DNA of 64,000 nt, taken from positions 11,754,001 through 11,818,000 of the forward strand of contig JASXTE010000012.1 in the NCBI GenBank assembly GCA_030280995.1, in the 5' to 3' direction. The translations under genes were made by a program, and so were the position numbers. A model generated the notes under the pieces. That model was not told where the DNA came from. It searched no databases and was given only the letters and a program-made list of their open reading frames with translations. This document shows positions 11,401-24,148 of this stretch, in pieces; the first letter of the stretch is position 1, and each line of letters begins with the position of its first letter. The stretch is from Hemileia vastatrix (Eukaryota > Basidiomycota > Pucciniomycetes > Pucciniales > Zaghouaniaceae).

Positions 11401-12036
11401 CTTGACTCATCCTTCAAAACTGTTTATGGAAGAAATCCTCAATTCAACTCAATCCATGTAGGAACTAGTCATCCTGCTGAACATTATCTTTGAACCATAT
11501 CACGACTCCAAGAAGAACTTAAATCAAACTTGGAATTAGCGATTCAAAGGTACAAGGAACAGGCCGACAAACATCGACAATCTTCTCCTTCTTTTAAACC
11601 AGGCAACAAAGTATGGCTCGACAGCCCCAAACTTTTAAACAACTCAACCATCAAAGAAACTGGCTGAAAAATGCTTGGGACTATTTGAAATTGACTTTAA
11701 AGTCTCTAAAACTGCATTTCGACTCAAGCTACCTCCTAAATGGCAGGCTATTCACCCTATTTTCCACGTATCTCTCCTGGAACTGGCTTGAGAAACATAC
11801 CCGGGCAGGAACCAACCTCCTCCGGAACCGGTCAAAGTACAAGACCATCTAGAGTGGGAAGTAAGCCGTATCCTTGATTAAAGAATGCGCAAGGGGAAAA
11901 TTCAATACCTCGTGGAATGGGAAGGCTTCCTCAATGACTCAGTCAAAACATCTTGGGAACCAGCCATCAATGTTTCTAACGCCCCTGAACTCCTAAAATC
12001 TTTTCATCCTAAATATCCTTTAAAACCAAAACCTTA
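8407..12036 (+). pseudogene. pol: Pol of C1: protease, RT, RNase H, integrase, chromodomain
   Basis: In order: protease with L-I-D-S-G-S-S (near 8538-8560); RT with [11 protein letters not shown] near 9385-9415 and V-Y-L-D-D-I near 9690; RNase H (T-D-A-S and D-H-N-A-L-K, 9827-10552); integrase with an H2C2 knuckle (H-x-S-P-L-A-G-H-F-G then C-Y-E-C-N-R-N-K, about 10800-10930), catalytic-region blocks M-D-F, S-D-R-G and Q-T-E-R (about 11000-11310); and a chromodomain near 11830-12030 (W-E-V-S-R-I-L-D then W-E-G-F and W-E-P). Numerous frameshifts and stops break it, including TGA at 9282-9284 and 9764-9766, both also present in C2. Confidence 0.88.
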
Positions 12037-12908
12037 GAATTCTCTTTTATTTTTTTTCTCTTCTTTCTCTTTTCGTTTTATTTCTTAAAATTCTAAAACT
12101 TCTTCTCTTCTAAAATCCTTACTCTGTTTTTTTCTTCTTTTCTTCTTTCTTCTTCTCAAATTTTTTTGTTCAACCTTCTTTATAAATAAATAAGTAAATT
12201 AAATAAAGAAAATAAAATAAAAATAAATAAACTAAATTAAAATAAAATTAAAAAAAGGTAAAAAGTTAAAAATAAAATAAAAATAAAATAATAAAATTAA
12301 AATCTTAAATTTCATTCAAAAAAAAAATCAACCATTTCTTTAATTTTCTTTATTTTCTATTTTCAAACTTCTCTTCTATTCCCTTACTTCTTTTTCTTTG
12401 AGCTATCAAAATTATTTCACAAACTTGATACGACAATCTTCCTCAAACTTCACTTAAACCTTTAAATCTCTCTTTTAAAATTCTTCAAACAAATTACTTC
12501 TTTCTTTCAAATTCTTTTTTTTTTCAAAAAAACTCTTTCTCTTCTTTCTTTTTCAAATAACAAAAATTCCTCAAAACTTCAATAAATAAACTTTTACGAA
12601 TAACAATTTTTTTCTTTTCATTAAATTCTCATTTCAAACAAAATTGTTTCAATTAACTATTTTTTGTTTCCTACTTAAATTTTTTCTTTTCAAAACTTAA
12701 TTTTTTTTTCAGTTAAACATTCTTTCTTCTTTCAAAATTTAAAACAAAATTTTATTCAAATCTTTGCTTTCTTCCTTTTTTTCTTTTCCTTTTCTCAAAA
12801 TCTTATAAAATATATATCAACATTTTCAATTAAAACAACAAATAAAAAATAAATAAATAAATACACAAATTACTTTTACTTTCCTCTTTCTTTCTTTTTC
12901 CTTCCATT
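12037..12908. other. Pyrimidine-rich spacer between pol and the antisense gene of C1
   Basis: The plus strand is dominated by CTT, TTC and TTTT runs with A-rich patches, and I see no gene. C2 has a matching spacer (31670-32583), so it is an inherited part of the element. The minus-strand open frames here are low-complexity Lys/Glu/Arg shadows. Confidence 0.6.
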
Positions 12909-13869
12909 TCAAATTTTCTCCTGTATTTTCTCCCAAATCAACTTCTTCATTTTTCCCAAAACCACTCTTATTTCTTTCCTGCATTTCTCAAATATCTCCT
13001 CTTCCCCTATTGGTATCACTTCCCCAATTTCTAGTAACTCTTTGGCCACTTTGAAGGAGGAAGCATCAACAAGCTTATCAATCTCACCGTTTAAATCTTT
13101 GATGAATCAAGTTTGTTGACCTTGCCGGGGTTTCTTCGACCATACCTGGTCGAGAGCCTCTTCGTTGTCCTCCCTTGAGTCAACCACTGGTTGATTTGCC
13201 TCAACTGGCAGCAATGGCGCAGCTTCCATAATCAGAGACTCTGCGATGACATCTGAATTCTAAAACCATAGGTCATCAGTAAAAAAATTTTTTTAAATAA
13301 AAGAAAAACAGACTTACTTCAAACAATGGGTCAGCTTCTAAGAATAACTTTGGGGTGACTTCCGCCGTCACTTCCTTCTCCTCTTCATCATCCTCGATGA
13401 CCATCTGCTGCTTCTTTAATGTCTGTCTCAAAATAGGGACTTCATCCTCATCCTCTTCAACTAATTCATCTATTTCTTCTTCAACCCCACGTTTTTTATT
13501 TGTAGCCTGGGTCACCCAGGTTGCCATGGTAGCTTCAGCCTCCTTTTCAATCTCTCCCACCGACTGATTGTCCCCAACCGATACGTCCCAGATATCCTCA
13601 ACCACTTCTTTGGTCTTTGGTATTACCCAATATTTGATTTTTGTAAATCAATGCTCGATGTCCGCATTCTTTGACAAGGCATCACACACCACCCGTCTCC
13701 AATGGCAAAACTCACATTTCTGGAGAGGACCTCGTGTTGCCGTGCTTTCAATGCAGAAGTATTCCATAAATTTGCAGGCTATGCAGGCTTGAGAATACTA
13801 CCGGGTAACGATTCTACCATCTGCTTAGGGGTGTGGAGGTGTGGTAGTTAAGGTAGGACAAGTCAACAT
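12909..13869 (-). pseudogene. Antisense two-exon cysteine-motif gene of C1 (decayed)
   Basis: This is the counterpart of the C2 antisense gene. Exon 1 runs from the ATG at 13869 to 13318 and exon 2 from 13259 to 12909. The intron (13260-13317) keeps GTAAGT at the donor and TTTTAG at the acceptor. The protein is recognisable throughout: TTTPPHP start, ATRGP then C-x2-C-H-W-R-R-V-V-C, W-V-I-P-K-T-K-E-V-V-E-D-I-W-D, an acidic centre, and an exon-2 block D-Q-V-W-S-K-K-P-R-Q-G. At least four nonsense codons (three in exon 1, one in exon 2) disable this copy. Exon structure is conserved despite decay, which argues for a formerly real gene. Confidence 0.7.
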
Positions 13870-13967
13870 CATAAAGTATAAAATAATTAAAATAAGAATG
13901 GAGAGAAAATAGTGGGGGAAAATATGTCTCACGCTCAACAGAGCTTGCGTTTTTATACCTGGGCATC

Positions 13968-14402
13968 TGTCACGCGCCACATGACACTTGAGGCAAAAGC
14001 AGCTCATTAAATAAATAAAACAGAGGTCTAAATCCATATTTGAAGTGCAGAAAGCAATTCTACATAGCAACTGCAACTTTCCTTTGTGTACTCACTATTC
14101 AACCGCGCTAGCCTAAACTATAAATCTAAATTATTCAATCTCTCAATAGTATGTCTTAATCTTTTCCTCAATAAGCGATGCACAGCGCAATAGTCAATGT
14201 AATAGTCCGCAAAAAGGTTTATTAAAATATCTGTGGGTTATTAAAAAGGGGTAGTGAGCATGGACAGAATGGTTAGTGGAGGATTAAAGGGTTAACGGAT
14301 GTTAGTGAGGAGGGTCCAGGTGTAATGGGTGTAATTTTGGTGGTCCGTGGTGTGCGGAACGAGGGATGGGCATGAGGTCAATGCAAGGAGGATTAAAAGA
14401 TA
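13968..14402 (+). repeat. 3' LTR of C1, first part
   Basis: It starts TGTCACGCGCC and matches the 5' LTR up to the sequence AGATA at 14398-14402, inside the TATA box, where B1 is inserted. It continues at 23258. Confidence 0.88.
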
Positions 14403-15578
14403 TTTCAGCCTAAATATTCTTAGGAATGAGTATTTCTTATGCTTAAAATAAGATAACCTTAAGTAGATTAAGCTTATATTTTAAAAATAAGGTTAAAATA
14501 ATAATATATATTATTTTATTATATATATATATAATTATTATTCTATTATATAATTTATAATAGTTTAAATAGCTTATCCATGGCCTAATAATACTTATTA
14601 AGGTGTTAATGGAGTCATAATATACTTATCTTAAGTTATATGAAGTAATTATTGACATACATAAGCTTATATGTATACATAAATCTCATATTAAGTGAAA
14701 TATGCAGTATATTATGTATATTTAGGTATATAAGTGGGTTTTAGCCCCTTAATAGCCTATAACCTTTGTTTTTCTGCTTATTTTAGGTCATATGGACGAA
14801 ATCAGTGGACTCACAACGCCTATAGGAGCATAGACACCTATATCAGGCGCATACACCCAGTTTGGACAACTAAAATTACTTCCTTGGATGGTTATTCACG
14901 GATTTATGGGTTGGAAGGATGTTTCTGGGTTAATATGGATGCTTAAGGATGTTATTGGGGGCTTGGAAATTTCATTTGATTGATTTATATTCTTTGGGTT
15001 TCATTATATTCTCTTTGGATGAGTTATTTTACCTGTTTCTTTATGGTATCTGCTTTTATCTGGATTTTCTATTTATGGTATGGGTCTGTGTTATCATTAA
15101 TTTTGATGGAGGGTCCTTACTTGAGGTCTGGGTGTTGAATCTTCTTGAAGTGGAAGCCATTGGGAGTTTATTGGCCATCACAGTGCTGTAATTTCTGGGG
15201 ATAGCAGTGACATCATCTGGATTGAAGGTCTGTGCACTCCAGTGGATTTTGGTATAAGTAAAAGAGGATTTTGGCAGTTATTAGACATCACCTACTTACT
15301 AAAATTCAAATAAACATTATAAAAAAATTATTATCATTTATAATAATACTATAAAGCCATTATAATTTGATATTATCATTATATAAACTATAACTATATT
15401 CTATTTATCTATTTTCCACCACTAGCACACATTTAAATCCAAGTATTGTGAGTTTTATTTGAGTATAACTATTTTATTAGTCTTCCCCTGAGGTTTAATC
15501 ACTAAATAATTTATTAATAAGTAGTAGGACCATTAATAAATACTATTAAATTATACTTATATACTAGATACATTGACA
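14403..15578 (+). repeat. 5' LTR of B1
   Basis: It matches 22076-23252, the solo LTR and the B3 LTRs. It ends ...ATTGACA at 15578 and carries TATATAAG at 14727-14734 as the likely TATA box. Confidence 0.92.
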
Positions 15579-16088
15579 ATTGGAGGTCTTTCCTTAGTTT
15601 TTACTTATTATTTAATATAAGCCTTGGGACATGATTTTTACTTTAGTATAGCTCAAAAAAACCTAATATTTGGGTCTTCTTCACATTAGTGGGTCATCAT
15701 AACTCAGTAATTTCGGAAAAGAACTCTTATAATAATTGTACTAATTTTTTATAATAAAAATTAGGTATTTACAGGAGTGATTGTACCCAATATAAACCCA
15801 ATTTCACTTGGTATTTGGACACCAATATAGCACCCAATTAAATTGGTATTTGGTTAAAGCTTGGTAACCTAATTATTCACCCTTATAGAGGTCTAGTTAA
15901 ACTTATTATTATATTTTTAACAAATTTTTTCAAATTTTTCTTACATTTTATTTAAATAAATAAAGATATAAATTCAGGGTAAGCTCCATTGCTTTTTTAT
16001 TGTTAATATAATTGCTAATATTATTTGTCTACTAATTCCATAGAGTTTTTTCCTTTTGTAGACGTAAAATATTGTCATTTTTAACCAT
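15579..16088 (+). other. B1 untranslated leader with putative primer-binding site
   Basis: The sequence after the LTR reads ATTGGAGGTCTTTCC (B3: ATTGGGGGTCTTTCC), which I take as the primer-binding region. Near 15790-15855 the leader repeats CCAATT...TTGGTATTTGG words that can fold back on each other. There is no gene before the ATG at 16089. Confidence 0.5.
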
Positions 16089-19000
16089 ATGAGTGCTCCC
16101 CAAGACAGTGTAAGTGAAAATCCTGCTTATAATACCAGGTCTAAAGCTAACAAAAACCTTCCAGGACGTCACCATGGAGGGCCAACAGTACCCCCAGCCA
16201 GAAAGCATGAGTATAGAGGAAAAGGACGCCCTCTTAAAAAGATAACTATAAAAAAGACATCTCCTCCTCTTCAGGATCAACTGTCCCACCTGGCCAAACA
16301 GGTTCTGAAGTTGGAGGAATCAAAATCTCTCATGTTCAAAGAAGTAGAGCAGTTGAAAAACAATTGCAAGGTAGGGTTTCAGCAGATGAATAAGGCAATG
16401 GCAGAATTAAAGGGAGGCCAGCCCAGTCAATCAAATCAGCAACCCCCTACTTAAGGAGGGTCCACTCACTCCCAGGAGAAAATCCTGGTAGAGAAATGGA
16501 AATGGGACTGGTTTCACCAACAGTGGACAAGCCACAGTTGCAACAGGGATCCACCACCTCATCTGACTTCCTCAGCTCACCCTTACAAGGGAAAAAAGCG
16601 CCAAAAATCAGGACTGGCAACCATCCCTTGGTAAGTAAATTACCTTATCAGATTCGACATAATACTGATAATTACAATATAGGTAATTCTATTGATGTTA
16701 AATCTGTACAAAAAATAGAGGAGGATTTAAGAAATTTAGGTTTTAGAGTAGATACACCTGACTTGTCTTTTGTCCACAATAACAGTACTATATACAATGA
16801 TAATACAGTTAATCCTCAGTTGCAACCACCTACTAGTGAGATGAGAAGTTCACAGGAGAGTGAGAGAATTGAAAAGGAGGACATGGAATATTTTAACAAT
16901 AATCCAACTGTCCATAGAATTGTTTCAGCATTATGGAATAGAATGACTGATTGTGAGGAACAGACAGTTAAGCTCACTAGTGATACAATTTCATCCTTGA
17001 CATTAAACATTTCTCAATTGGCAAAACGCAACAAAGAATTAGAGAAAGAACATTTGTCTCTAACTCTTAAATATGATTCATTGAGTAATAAATATAATGA
17101 CCTTTCAAACAAATTTTGTGAGTTAGAAAAATTATATGAAACACATTTATTAAAAACTGAATCAAGAACAAAGTTATCTTTTGCCCAGACAAATCAAAGT
17201 GTCTCTGAGTTGCTACAAAGATTAACTAAAGTTGAGATTAAAACTGCCAATCTACTAATGAACCAAGATAATCATAAGTATAATCAATATAATAATAATC
17301 CTTTCATTGGCAAAAGTGAATCTCATTCCTTCCCTGTACCACCACAATTAAAACCATCTTGTGGTAGTGTCAAATCTGAAAATGTAAGTCACAAATCCGT
17401 GCAGGAAGAAATACAAGACCATTTATCAAAAGTGAATGAGTTGTTGAATTTACCTAAGATTAGTGAGATAAAATCCAATCAGAAAAACTGGCCTAAGATA
17501 GATCAGTACCCAACTTATGATGGGGAAGCCAGCTCTGATTGGAAACATTTTATTCAAAGAATTGACAACTTGAAATTCTCATATAAGTTACCAGATGAAG
17601 AGATAACATCAAAATTAATTTCATTATTTAAGGATGTTGCTTTATTATGGTTTGAAGCTGTCTTAAGTGAGGGTAGAGACTACTCTTGGGCTGAATGGAA
17701 ACAACTTATTGAAAAACAATTTGGAGGTTCTAAATTCAGGGTAACTCAGCAGAGACTTTATGAGAAGACTAGGTATAATCCGTTGAATGGTGACAAACCT
17801 ATGGTATTTTTAATGAATTTAAACAAAATATTAAAAGCCATTGAGCCTCATATGGATTTTTACTTATGGAAAGATAAGATAATATATAAATTACATATAT
17901 CTGTCAGAGACATTGTTGTAGCTAGAACATTAAATGTTACTGAATATTCTGACTTTATTAATATTTGCAATGAAATATTATTAAACAATAAGTATGAATC
18001 AAGGTATTCCACTTATAAGCAAAATGTTGAACCTGTAAAAACTCAGAATTCAAAAACACTTCAGGAGAAGCAGAAAAAACCTACTGCACCTGTAGTACCT
18101 AAAAAGTATGAAACAAATACTTGTTATAAGTGTAACAAACCTTGGGTCAAAGGTCACAAATGTGAGAAAAACATAAATATTGTTGAAAATCAACGTGAAT
18201 CTGAAACTGAAACTGAAAAAAGTAAAGAATCAAGTGATTATGACAGCAATATCTCATATAGTGATGAAAATGAAGTCTGTATGTTGGAAGATGATTTGTC
18301 CATCTTTGAAAATCCAATATTAAATATGGACTCAAATGAATCTTTAATGAATTTTGAGGATGCTGAAATCATTAAGGATATACAAGCTGATAACTTTAGA
18401 ATGACATCTATCATGGTTCCAGCTATCATTTCTGGTGAAAATGTTAATATAGTACTGGACACAGGAGCTGCTGGTTCTGTTGCTTCCACTAATACATTAC
18501 AGAAAATTGATAGTGAATATAAGTTTAAGCTTGAACCACTTCAAAATAAAAATTGGAGAGGTTTTGGATCAGTGCTACACCCCATTGGTGAATACAAAGC
18601 TGCTGTTTTCCTTAAACACCAACATGGTTATGTAAGGGTAACTTGTGACTTTGTAGTAATGGATAATACTAATTGTAGTAACTGTTTTATCATTGGAAAT
18701 GATATTCTGACTAAATTTGGTGTAAAATTAGACCCTGCTAATAACAATTTTACAATTGGCATGAATGGTAAAAGGAAATTTAAAATAAATTCTTTTAACA
18801 CAGTCTTACACATTGAGTCAGTAACAAATTCCCCGTCTAAAGGAAGAAAATCCAATGAGATGGAACTTCTGGAAACAGAAATTTCAAAAGCATCATTTGG
18901 CACTCAGATAAGTAAAACTGAGAAAGATAATATTTTGGAATTAATTAAAGCTTTTCCAATGGCTTTTCCACATGGTACAAATGAACTTGGCCTTGTAAAA

Positions 19001-21954
19001 GATCATGAAATGAAGATTAGTTTAACCTGTGATATGGATAATATTCCTGCTAGTCTTAAAAATAAACCATACCCTGCTTCACCAATGAAGAGGAAAGACA
19101 TAGAGGATAATATTAAGATGTTATTAAAAATGAACATTCTTGAGAAGGTTGAAACTGCACCAAAATATTGTGTAATATCACCAGTGCTAATTTCTTATGA
19201 AAAAGATAAAGCAAGACTGTGCGGTGATTATAGAGCATTAAATACATTTACAGTAGATGATATTTATCCCTTGCCAAGGATTGCCTCTATACATGCTACC
19301 CTTAAAGGTGCTAAATATATAAGTTGCCTAGATGGAAATAAAGGGTACCATCAAATTCTTGTTGAATAGAATTCACAGAACATTTTGTTGATAACAACAC
19401 ACATGGGAATTTATAAGTATGTCAGAATGCCATTTGGACCAAAAAATGCTCCATCAGTATTTCAGAAGTTAATGGATATAACATTCCATAATGAAATGAT
19501 TGAGGGATAGTTAATGGTATACATTGATGACATCATAGTGTTCTCTAAATCTTTTGATGAACACTTAATCCATTTAAGGAAAGTATTTCAGAAAATTGAT
19601 GAAATAAAAATGACCCTTGCATTGAAAAAATGTAAATTTGGGTTTGAATCTTCAAGAGTGCTTGGTCATATTGTATCTGGCTTACAAATATGTGTAGACC
19701 AAAATAAAGTGGCTGCAATAAAGAATATTGGAATTCCTCAAAATGTGAAGGATGTACAATCTTTTCTTGTAATTTGTGGTTATTATAGACAATATATAAA
19801 AAACTACCAATCAATTGCTGCACCACTGACCACACTGATAAAAAAATCAGAAGCTTTCATTTGGAATAATGAAAGACAACAAGCTTTTAATAAGTTGAAA
19901 GAATGTTTAATGACAGCTCCTATCTTGGGATTCCCAGATTTCCAATTACCTTTTGTATTATATACAGATGCAAGTTTTATTGGACTGGGTGCTGCTTTGC
20001 ATCAAAAACAACTTATTGAAGGGAAAATGTCAGAAGTAGTAATCTGCTATATTTCACGTACTCTAAGAAGTGGTGAATTGAAATATGGTGCTACTCAAAT
20101 TGAATGTTTGGCAGTAGTATGGGCTCTTGAAAAGCTACATTATTACCTTGAAGACCAAAAATTTGAGTTAATAACTGACTGTAGTGCAGTTAAGTCACTT
20201 TTAAACATGAAAACTCCTAACAGACACATGTTTAGATGGCAATTAGCTGTACAAGAATACAGAGGCCAGATGACTATTACACATAGAGCAGGAACCTTGC
20301 ACTCTAATGTAGATCTGTTATCTAGAGTACCTCTGGCTAATAATGATGATAATCCTGCTTATGTTCCTGAGTCAGAGATTGTTAACATTTATGGAATTTA
20401 TATTTTAGATCTTGAAATGAACTTATGCAATCAATTCTTGATAATTATAATTCAGATCCTGACTTGAGTAAATTAACTACAATATTAAATGATCCATCTA
20501 ATGCTTCAATGAATGTTTTAATAAAAACATTACCAATTAAGTATAAAGAGGCATTAGAAAAAGGAAAATTTTCCATTGAGGATGGTTTTATATATTACAG
20601 GAAAAAATTAAGTAATGTAATTGTAATTCCCCCTTCAATGAAGGAGTTAATGTTAAGTATATGTCATGATGATATATTAGCAGGTCATTTTGACTACCAT
20701 AAAACATTAACCAGAGTAAAAAACACAGCTTGGTGGATTAAAATGTCTGAGGATGTTCAGAAATATGTTGAAACATGTGATTCTTGTCAAAAATCTAAAA
20801 GATTAACAGGAAAAAGAGCTGGTTTATTACAACAAATTGAGAAACCAAAAGCTCCATGGGAAATCATTAACATGGACTTTGTAACAGGTTTGCCAATAGC
20901 AGGGCATAAGAGTTATAACTCCTGCTGGGTAATTGTAGATAGATTTACAAAAATGTGTAAATTTATTCCTACCCACAAAGAGGTTTCTGAAAAGAACTTA
21001 GCTTTTTTATGGTGGACACAAATGTTAAATACAGCAGGTTTCCCCAAAGAAATAGTTTCTGACAGAGATCCTAAATTTACTTCTGAGTTCTGGAAGTCAC
21101 TTATGGATGTTTCAGGGTGTCAATTAAAACTTTCTACAGCACACCATCCACAAACTGATGGGCTAGCAGAAAGAATGATACAAACCTTAGAAGATATGAT
21201 AAGAAGATACTGTGCTTTTGGTCTTAATTTTAAAGACAATGACAAATTCACGCATGATTGGGTAACCCTTATCCCAGGTTTAGAATTTGCATACAATAGT
21301 ACAGTACATTCTGTCACTGGAAAAAAGCCATTTGAGTTATGGTTGGGTTATGTACCTAATACCCCTGCTAAAACTCTTAATAAGTTACCTAGATTGAATA
21401 TCCATCCAGGTACAAAATCTTTTCTTCAGATGCAGGAATTATGCAGAAACCATGCTCAAGAATGTATAAATAAGGCTTTTGAGTATGAAAAGAAAAGATG
21501 GGATAAAGCCCATAAATAACAAATGTTCAAAGAGGGTGATGAAGTCCTTATTTCAACACTACATTTCAATTTAAATGGTAATGTTAAATTGAAGGATCCA
21601 TTCATTGGACCATTTGTAGTTAAAAAGATGGTTGGTAATAATGCTGTTGAGGTTATTCTATATGCACCATATGATAGAAAACATCCAGTATTTCCTATTT
21701 CTCTTATAAAACCATACCATTCTAATGATACTGCTCTATTTCCAAGAAGATCAGGAAGGCATAAACAGCAACCTGAAGAAATGGTTGAAAAGGCAGAAAT
21801 TGAAAAGATACTTAAAAAGAGACACCTTACTAAAGAAAAGGAAGTTGAGTATCTATTAAGATTTAAAAATAAATCAAGTGAATATGACCAATGGATTCCA
21901 GAAAATGAAATCTCTGATCTTAAAAATCTCTTGAAAAAATTTAAATCTAAATAA
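16089..21954 (+). pseudogene. Gag-Pol of B1 with C-terminal chromodomain
   Basis: From the ATG at 16089 (MSAPQD) one frame would encode the following: a basic N-terminus, a coiled coil (about 16900-17200), a capsid-like region (17480-17990), a C-Y-K-C-x7-H-K-C knuckle (about 18122-18163), protease D-T-G-A-A-G (18458), RT with Y-I-D-D (19520-19531), RNase H (T-D-A-S near 19970), and integrase with H2C2 (20660-20790). The integrase core has V-D-R-F, S-D-R-D and A-E-R-M (20890-21180), and a chromodomain follows near 21790-21930. Breaks: TAA at 16452 plus a one-base insertion just after it, TAG at 19367-19369, TAG at 19508-19510, a frame change near 20420 and TAA at 21517-21519. Three of these stops are shared with B3. 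Confidence 0.92.
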
Positions 21955-22063
21955 TACTGTTCATTCAGTATATGTATTATAAAAATTATTTTTATTTTTA
22001 TTTTCTTATTTCACTCCTTAGTTTTAATTAAAATGTTTTAACATTTTTTTTATTGTTTTTTTT

Positions 22064-22075
22064 GGGGTGAGGGAG
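22064..22075 (+). promoter_or_regulatory. Polypurine tract of B1
   Basis: GGGGTGAGGGAG, preceded by a T run, directly abuts the TG of the 3' LTR. The same tract abuts the 3' LTR of B3, in reverse at 37997 onward. Confidence 0.75.
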
Positions 22076-23252
22076 TGTCAGCCTAATTATCCTTAGGACT
22101 GAGTTTTTCTTATGCTTAAAATAAGATAACCTTAAGTAGATTAAGCTTATATTTTAAAAATAAGGTTAAAATAATAATATATATTATTTTATTATATATA
22201 TATATAATTATTATTCTATTATATAATTTATAATAGTTTAAATAGCTTTTCCATGGCCTAATAATACTTATTCAGGTGTTAATGGAGTCATAATATACTT
22301 ATCTTAAGTGATATGAAGTAATTATTGACATACATAAGCTTATATGTATACATAAATCTCATATTCAGTGAAATATGCAGTATATTATGTATATTTAGGT
22401 ATATAAGTGGGTTTTAGCCCCTTAATAGCCTATAAACTTTGTTTTTCTGCTTATTTTAGGTCATATGGACGAAATCAGTGGACTCACAACGCCTATAGAA
22501 GCATAGACACCTATATCAGGCGCATACACCCAGTTTGGACAACTAAAATTACTTCCTTGGATGGTTATTCACGGCTTTATGGGTTGGAAGGATGTTTCTG
22601 GGTTAATATGGATGCTTGGGGATGTTATTGGGGGCTTGGAAATTTTATTTGTTTCCTTTATATGCTTTTAGTTTCATTAAATCTCTTTTTGATTATTTAT
22701 TTTACCTGTTTCTTTATGGTATCTGCTTTTATCTGGGTTTTCTATTTATGGTTTGGATCAGTGTTATTATTAATAGTGATGGAGGGTCCTTACTGGAGGT
22801 CTGGGTGTTGAAACTGCTTGAAGTGGAAGCCATGGGGAGGTGATGGGCCCTCACAGTTCTGTAATTGCCGGGGATAGCAGTGACATCATCTGGATTGAAG
22901 GTCTGTGCACTCCAGTGGATTTGGGTATAAGTAAGGAGGGATTTTGAAGGTTTATTATTATCATTCAATTACTACAACTCCAATAAACACTACTATACAA
23001 TTATTAACATTTAGAAATATATAATAAAGCCATTATAAATTGATATTATCTTTATATAAGCTATAACTATATTTTATTCATCTATTTTCCACCACTAGCA
23101 CGCATTAAAATCCAAGTATTGTGAGTTTTATTTGAGTATAACTATTCTATTAGTCTTCACCTGAGGTTTAATCACAAAATCATTTATGAATAAGTAGTAG
23201 GAGCATAAATAAATACTATTATATCATACTTATATACTAGACTATACTGAGA
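22076..23252 (+). repeat. 3' LTR of B1
   Basis: It starts TGTCAGCCTAA and ends ATACTGAGA, with CA changed to GA at the terminus. It is followed by the target copy AGATA. Confidence 0.92.
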
Positions 23253-23257
23253 AGATA

Positions 23258-23635
23258 TATAAGTGGTTGGATTTTTAGTTCGACACTCTTTAGATTTAAA
23301 TTATAAAATGTATATATAGTTAATAGTGGTAGTAACCTCAGGTTAAATCATTATTATTTTATCTTTCCTTTTTTTCTCAGTAATCATTTCTAAAATTCTA
23401 AATCTTTGATTATTGAGTTTTCAACCCTTTGTGAGATTTTAAGAATATTAATATTACCTTTAAATTATATTAGAGTTCTTATCAAACATATCTCGAAGCA
23501 GTAGCTCTTCATTTAAGTCATCTTCAAATCACTTCCTCAAACATTTCCTCTGCGCTTTGAAGAAGTTTCTAAACTACTCCCCTTGTCTCACTTCCAGGAA
23601 CACCCACAACTTTGTGCATAGGTTGTCCAGTGACA
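23258..23635 (+). repeat. 3' LTR of C1, second part
   Basis: It resumes exactly where 14402 stopped, with TATAAGTGGTTGG, and ends CCAGTGACA. The target duplication ATACG follows at 23636-23640. Confidence 0.9.
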
Positions 23636-23640
23636 ATACG

Positions 23641-24035
23641 TCCATATGACCTAAAATAAGCAGAAAAACAATGGTTATAGGCTATTAAGAGGCTAAAAAC
23701 CCACTTATAGAACTATATATACATAATATACTGCATATTTCACTGAATATGATGTTTATGTATACATATAAGCTTATGTAGGTCTATAAATACTTAATAT
23801 CACTTAGGAAAAGTATATTATTAATCCATTAACACCTTAATAAGTATTATTAGGCTATGTATAAGCTATTTAAACTACTATAAGTTATATAATAGTGTTA
23901 TAATTATATATATGTGTATTATAAACATATATATAAGTGTTTTAACCTTATTTTTAAGATATAGGCTTAATGTATTTAAAGTTATATTATTTTAAACATA
24001 AGAATTACTCAGTCCTGGAGATACCTAGGCTGACA
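23641..24035 (-). repeat. 3' LTR of element B2, second part
   Basis: It continues the inverted family-B LTR after C1, from TCCATATGACC to the terminus GGCTGACA. The adjacent CTCCCTCACCC is the complement of the polypurine tract. Confidence 0.88.
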
Positions 24036-24148
24036 CTCCCTCACCCAAATAAAACAATAAAAAAAATGTTAAGACATTTTAATTAATAGTAAGGAGTGAA
24101 TAGAAAAGTTTTTGAATTTTCTATAATACATATACTGAATAAACAGTA

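Larger units (their letters stand above)
14403..23252 (+). mobile_element. Ty3/Gypsy chromodomain retrotransposon B1 (8,850 bp, TSD AGATA)
   Basis: B1 is a full-length element with two LTRs of about 1,176 bp, inserted in the 3' LTR of C1. AGATA flanks it on both sides (14398-14402 and 23253-23257). Both outer termini are mutated (TT for TG at the left, GA for CA at the right). Because it interrupts C1, which interrupts B2, it is the youngest insertion of the nest by position. Confidence 0.93.
6334..23635 (+). mobile_element. Ty3/Gypsy chromodomain retrotransposon C1 (with B1 nested inside)
   Basis: C1 is a complete element with 5' LTR, gag, pol, an antisense gene and 3' LTR, flanked by the target duplication ATACG (6329-6333 and 23636-23640). 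Without the nested B1 it is about 8.45 kb, like C2 (8,430 bp). It sits inside the 3' LTR of B2. Its 3' LTR is split at the TATA box by B1. All its genes are damaged, and many differences from C2 are CpG-to-TpG or CpA changes, so it is an older or more heavily mutated copy. Confidence 0.9.

Noticed and set aside
13355..13792. Plus-strand Ser-rich open frames opposite the antisense gene of C1, also at 33000-33584 in C2
   Set aside because: They are shadows of the acidic coding region on the other strand, which alone has conserved splice sites.
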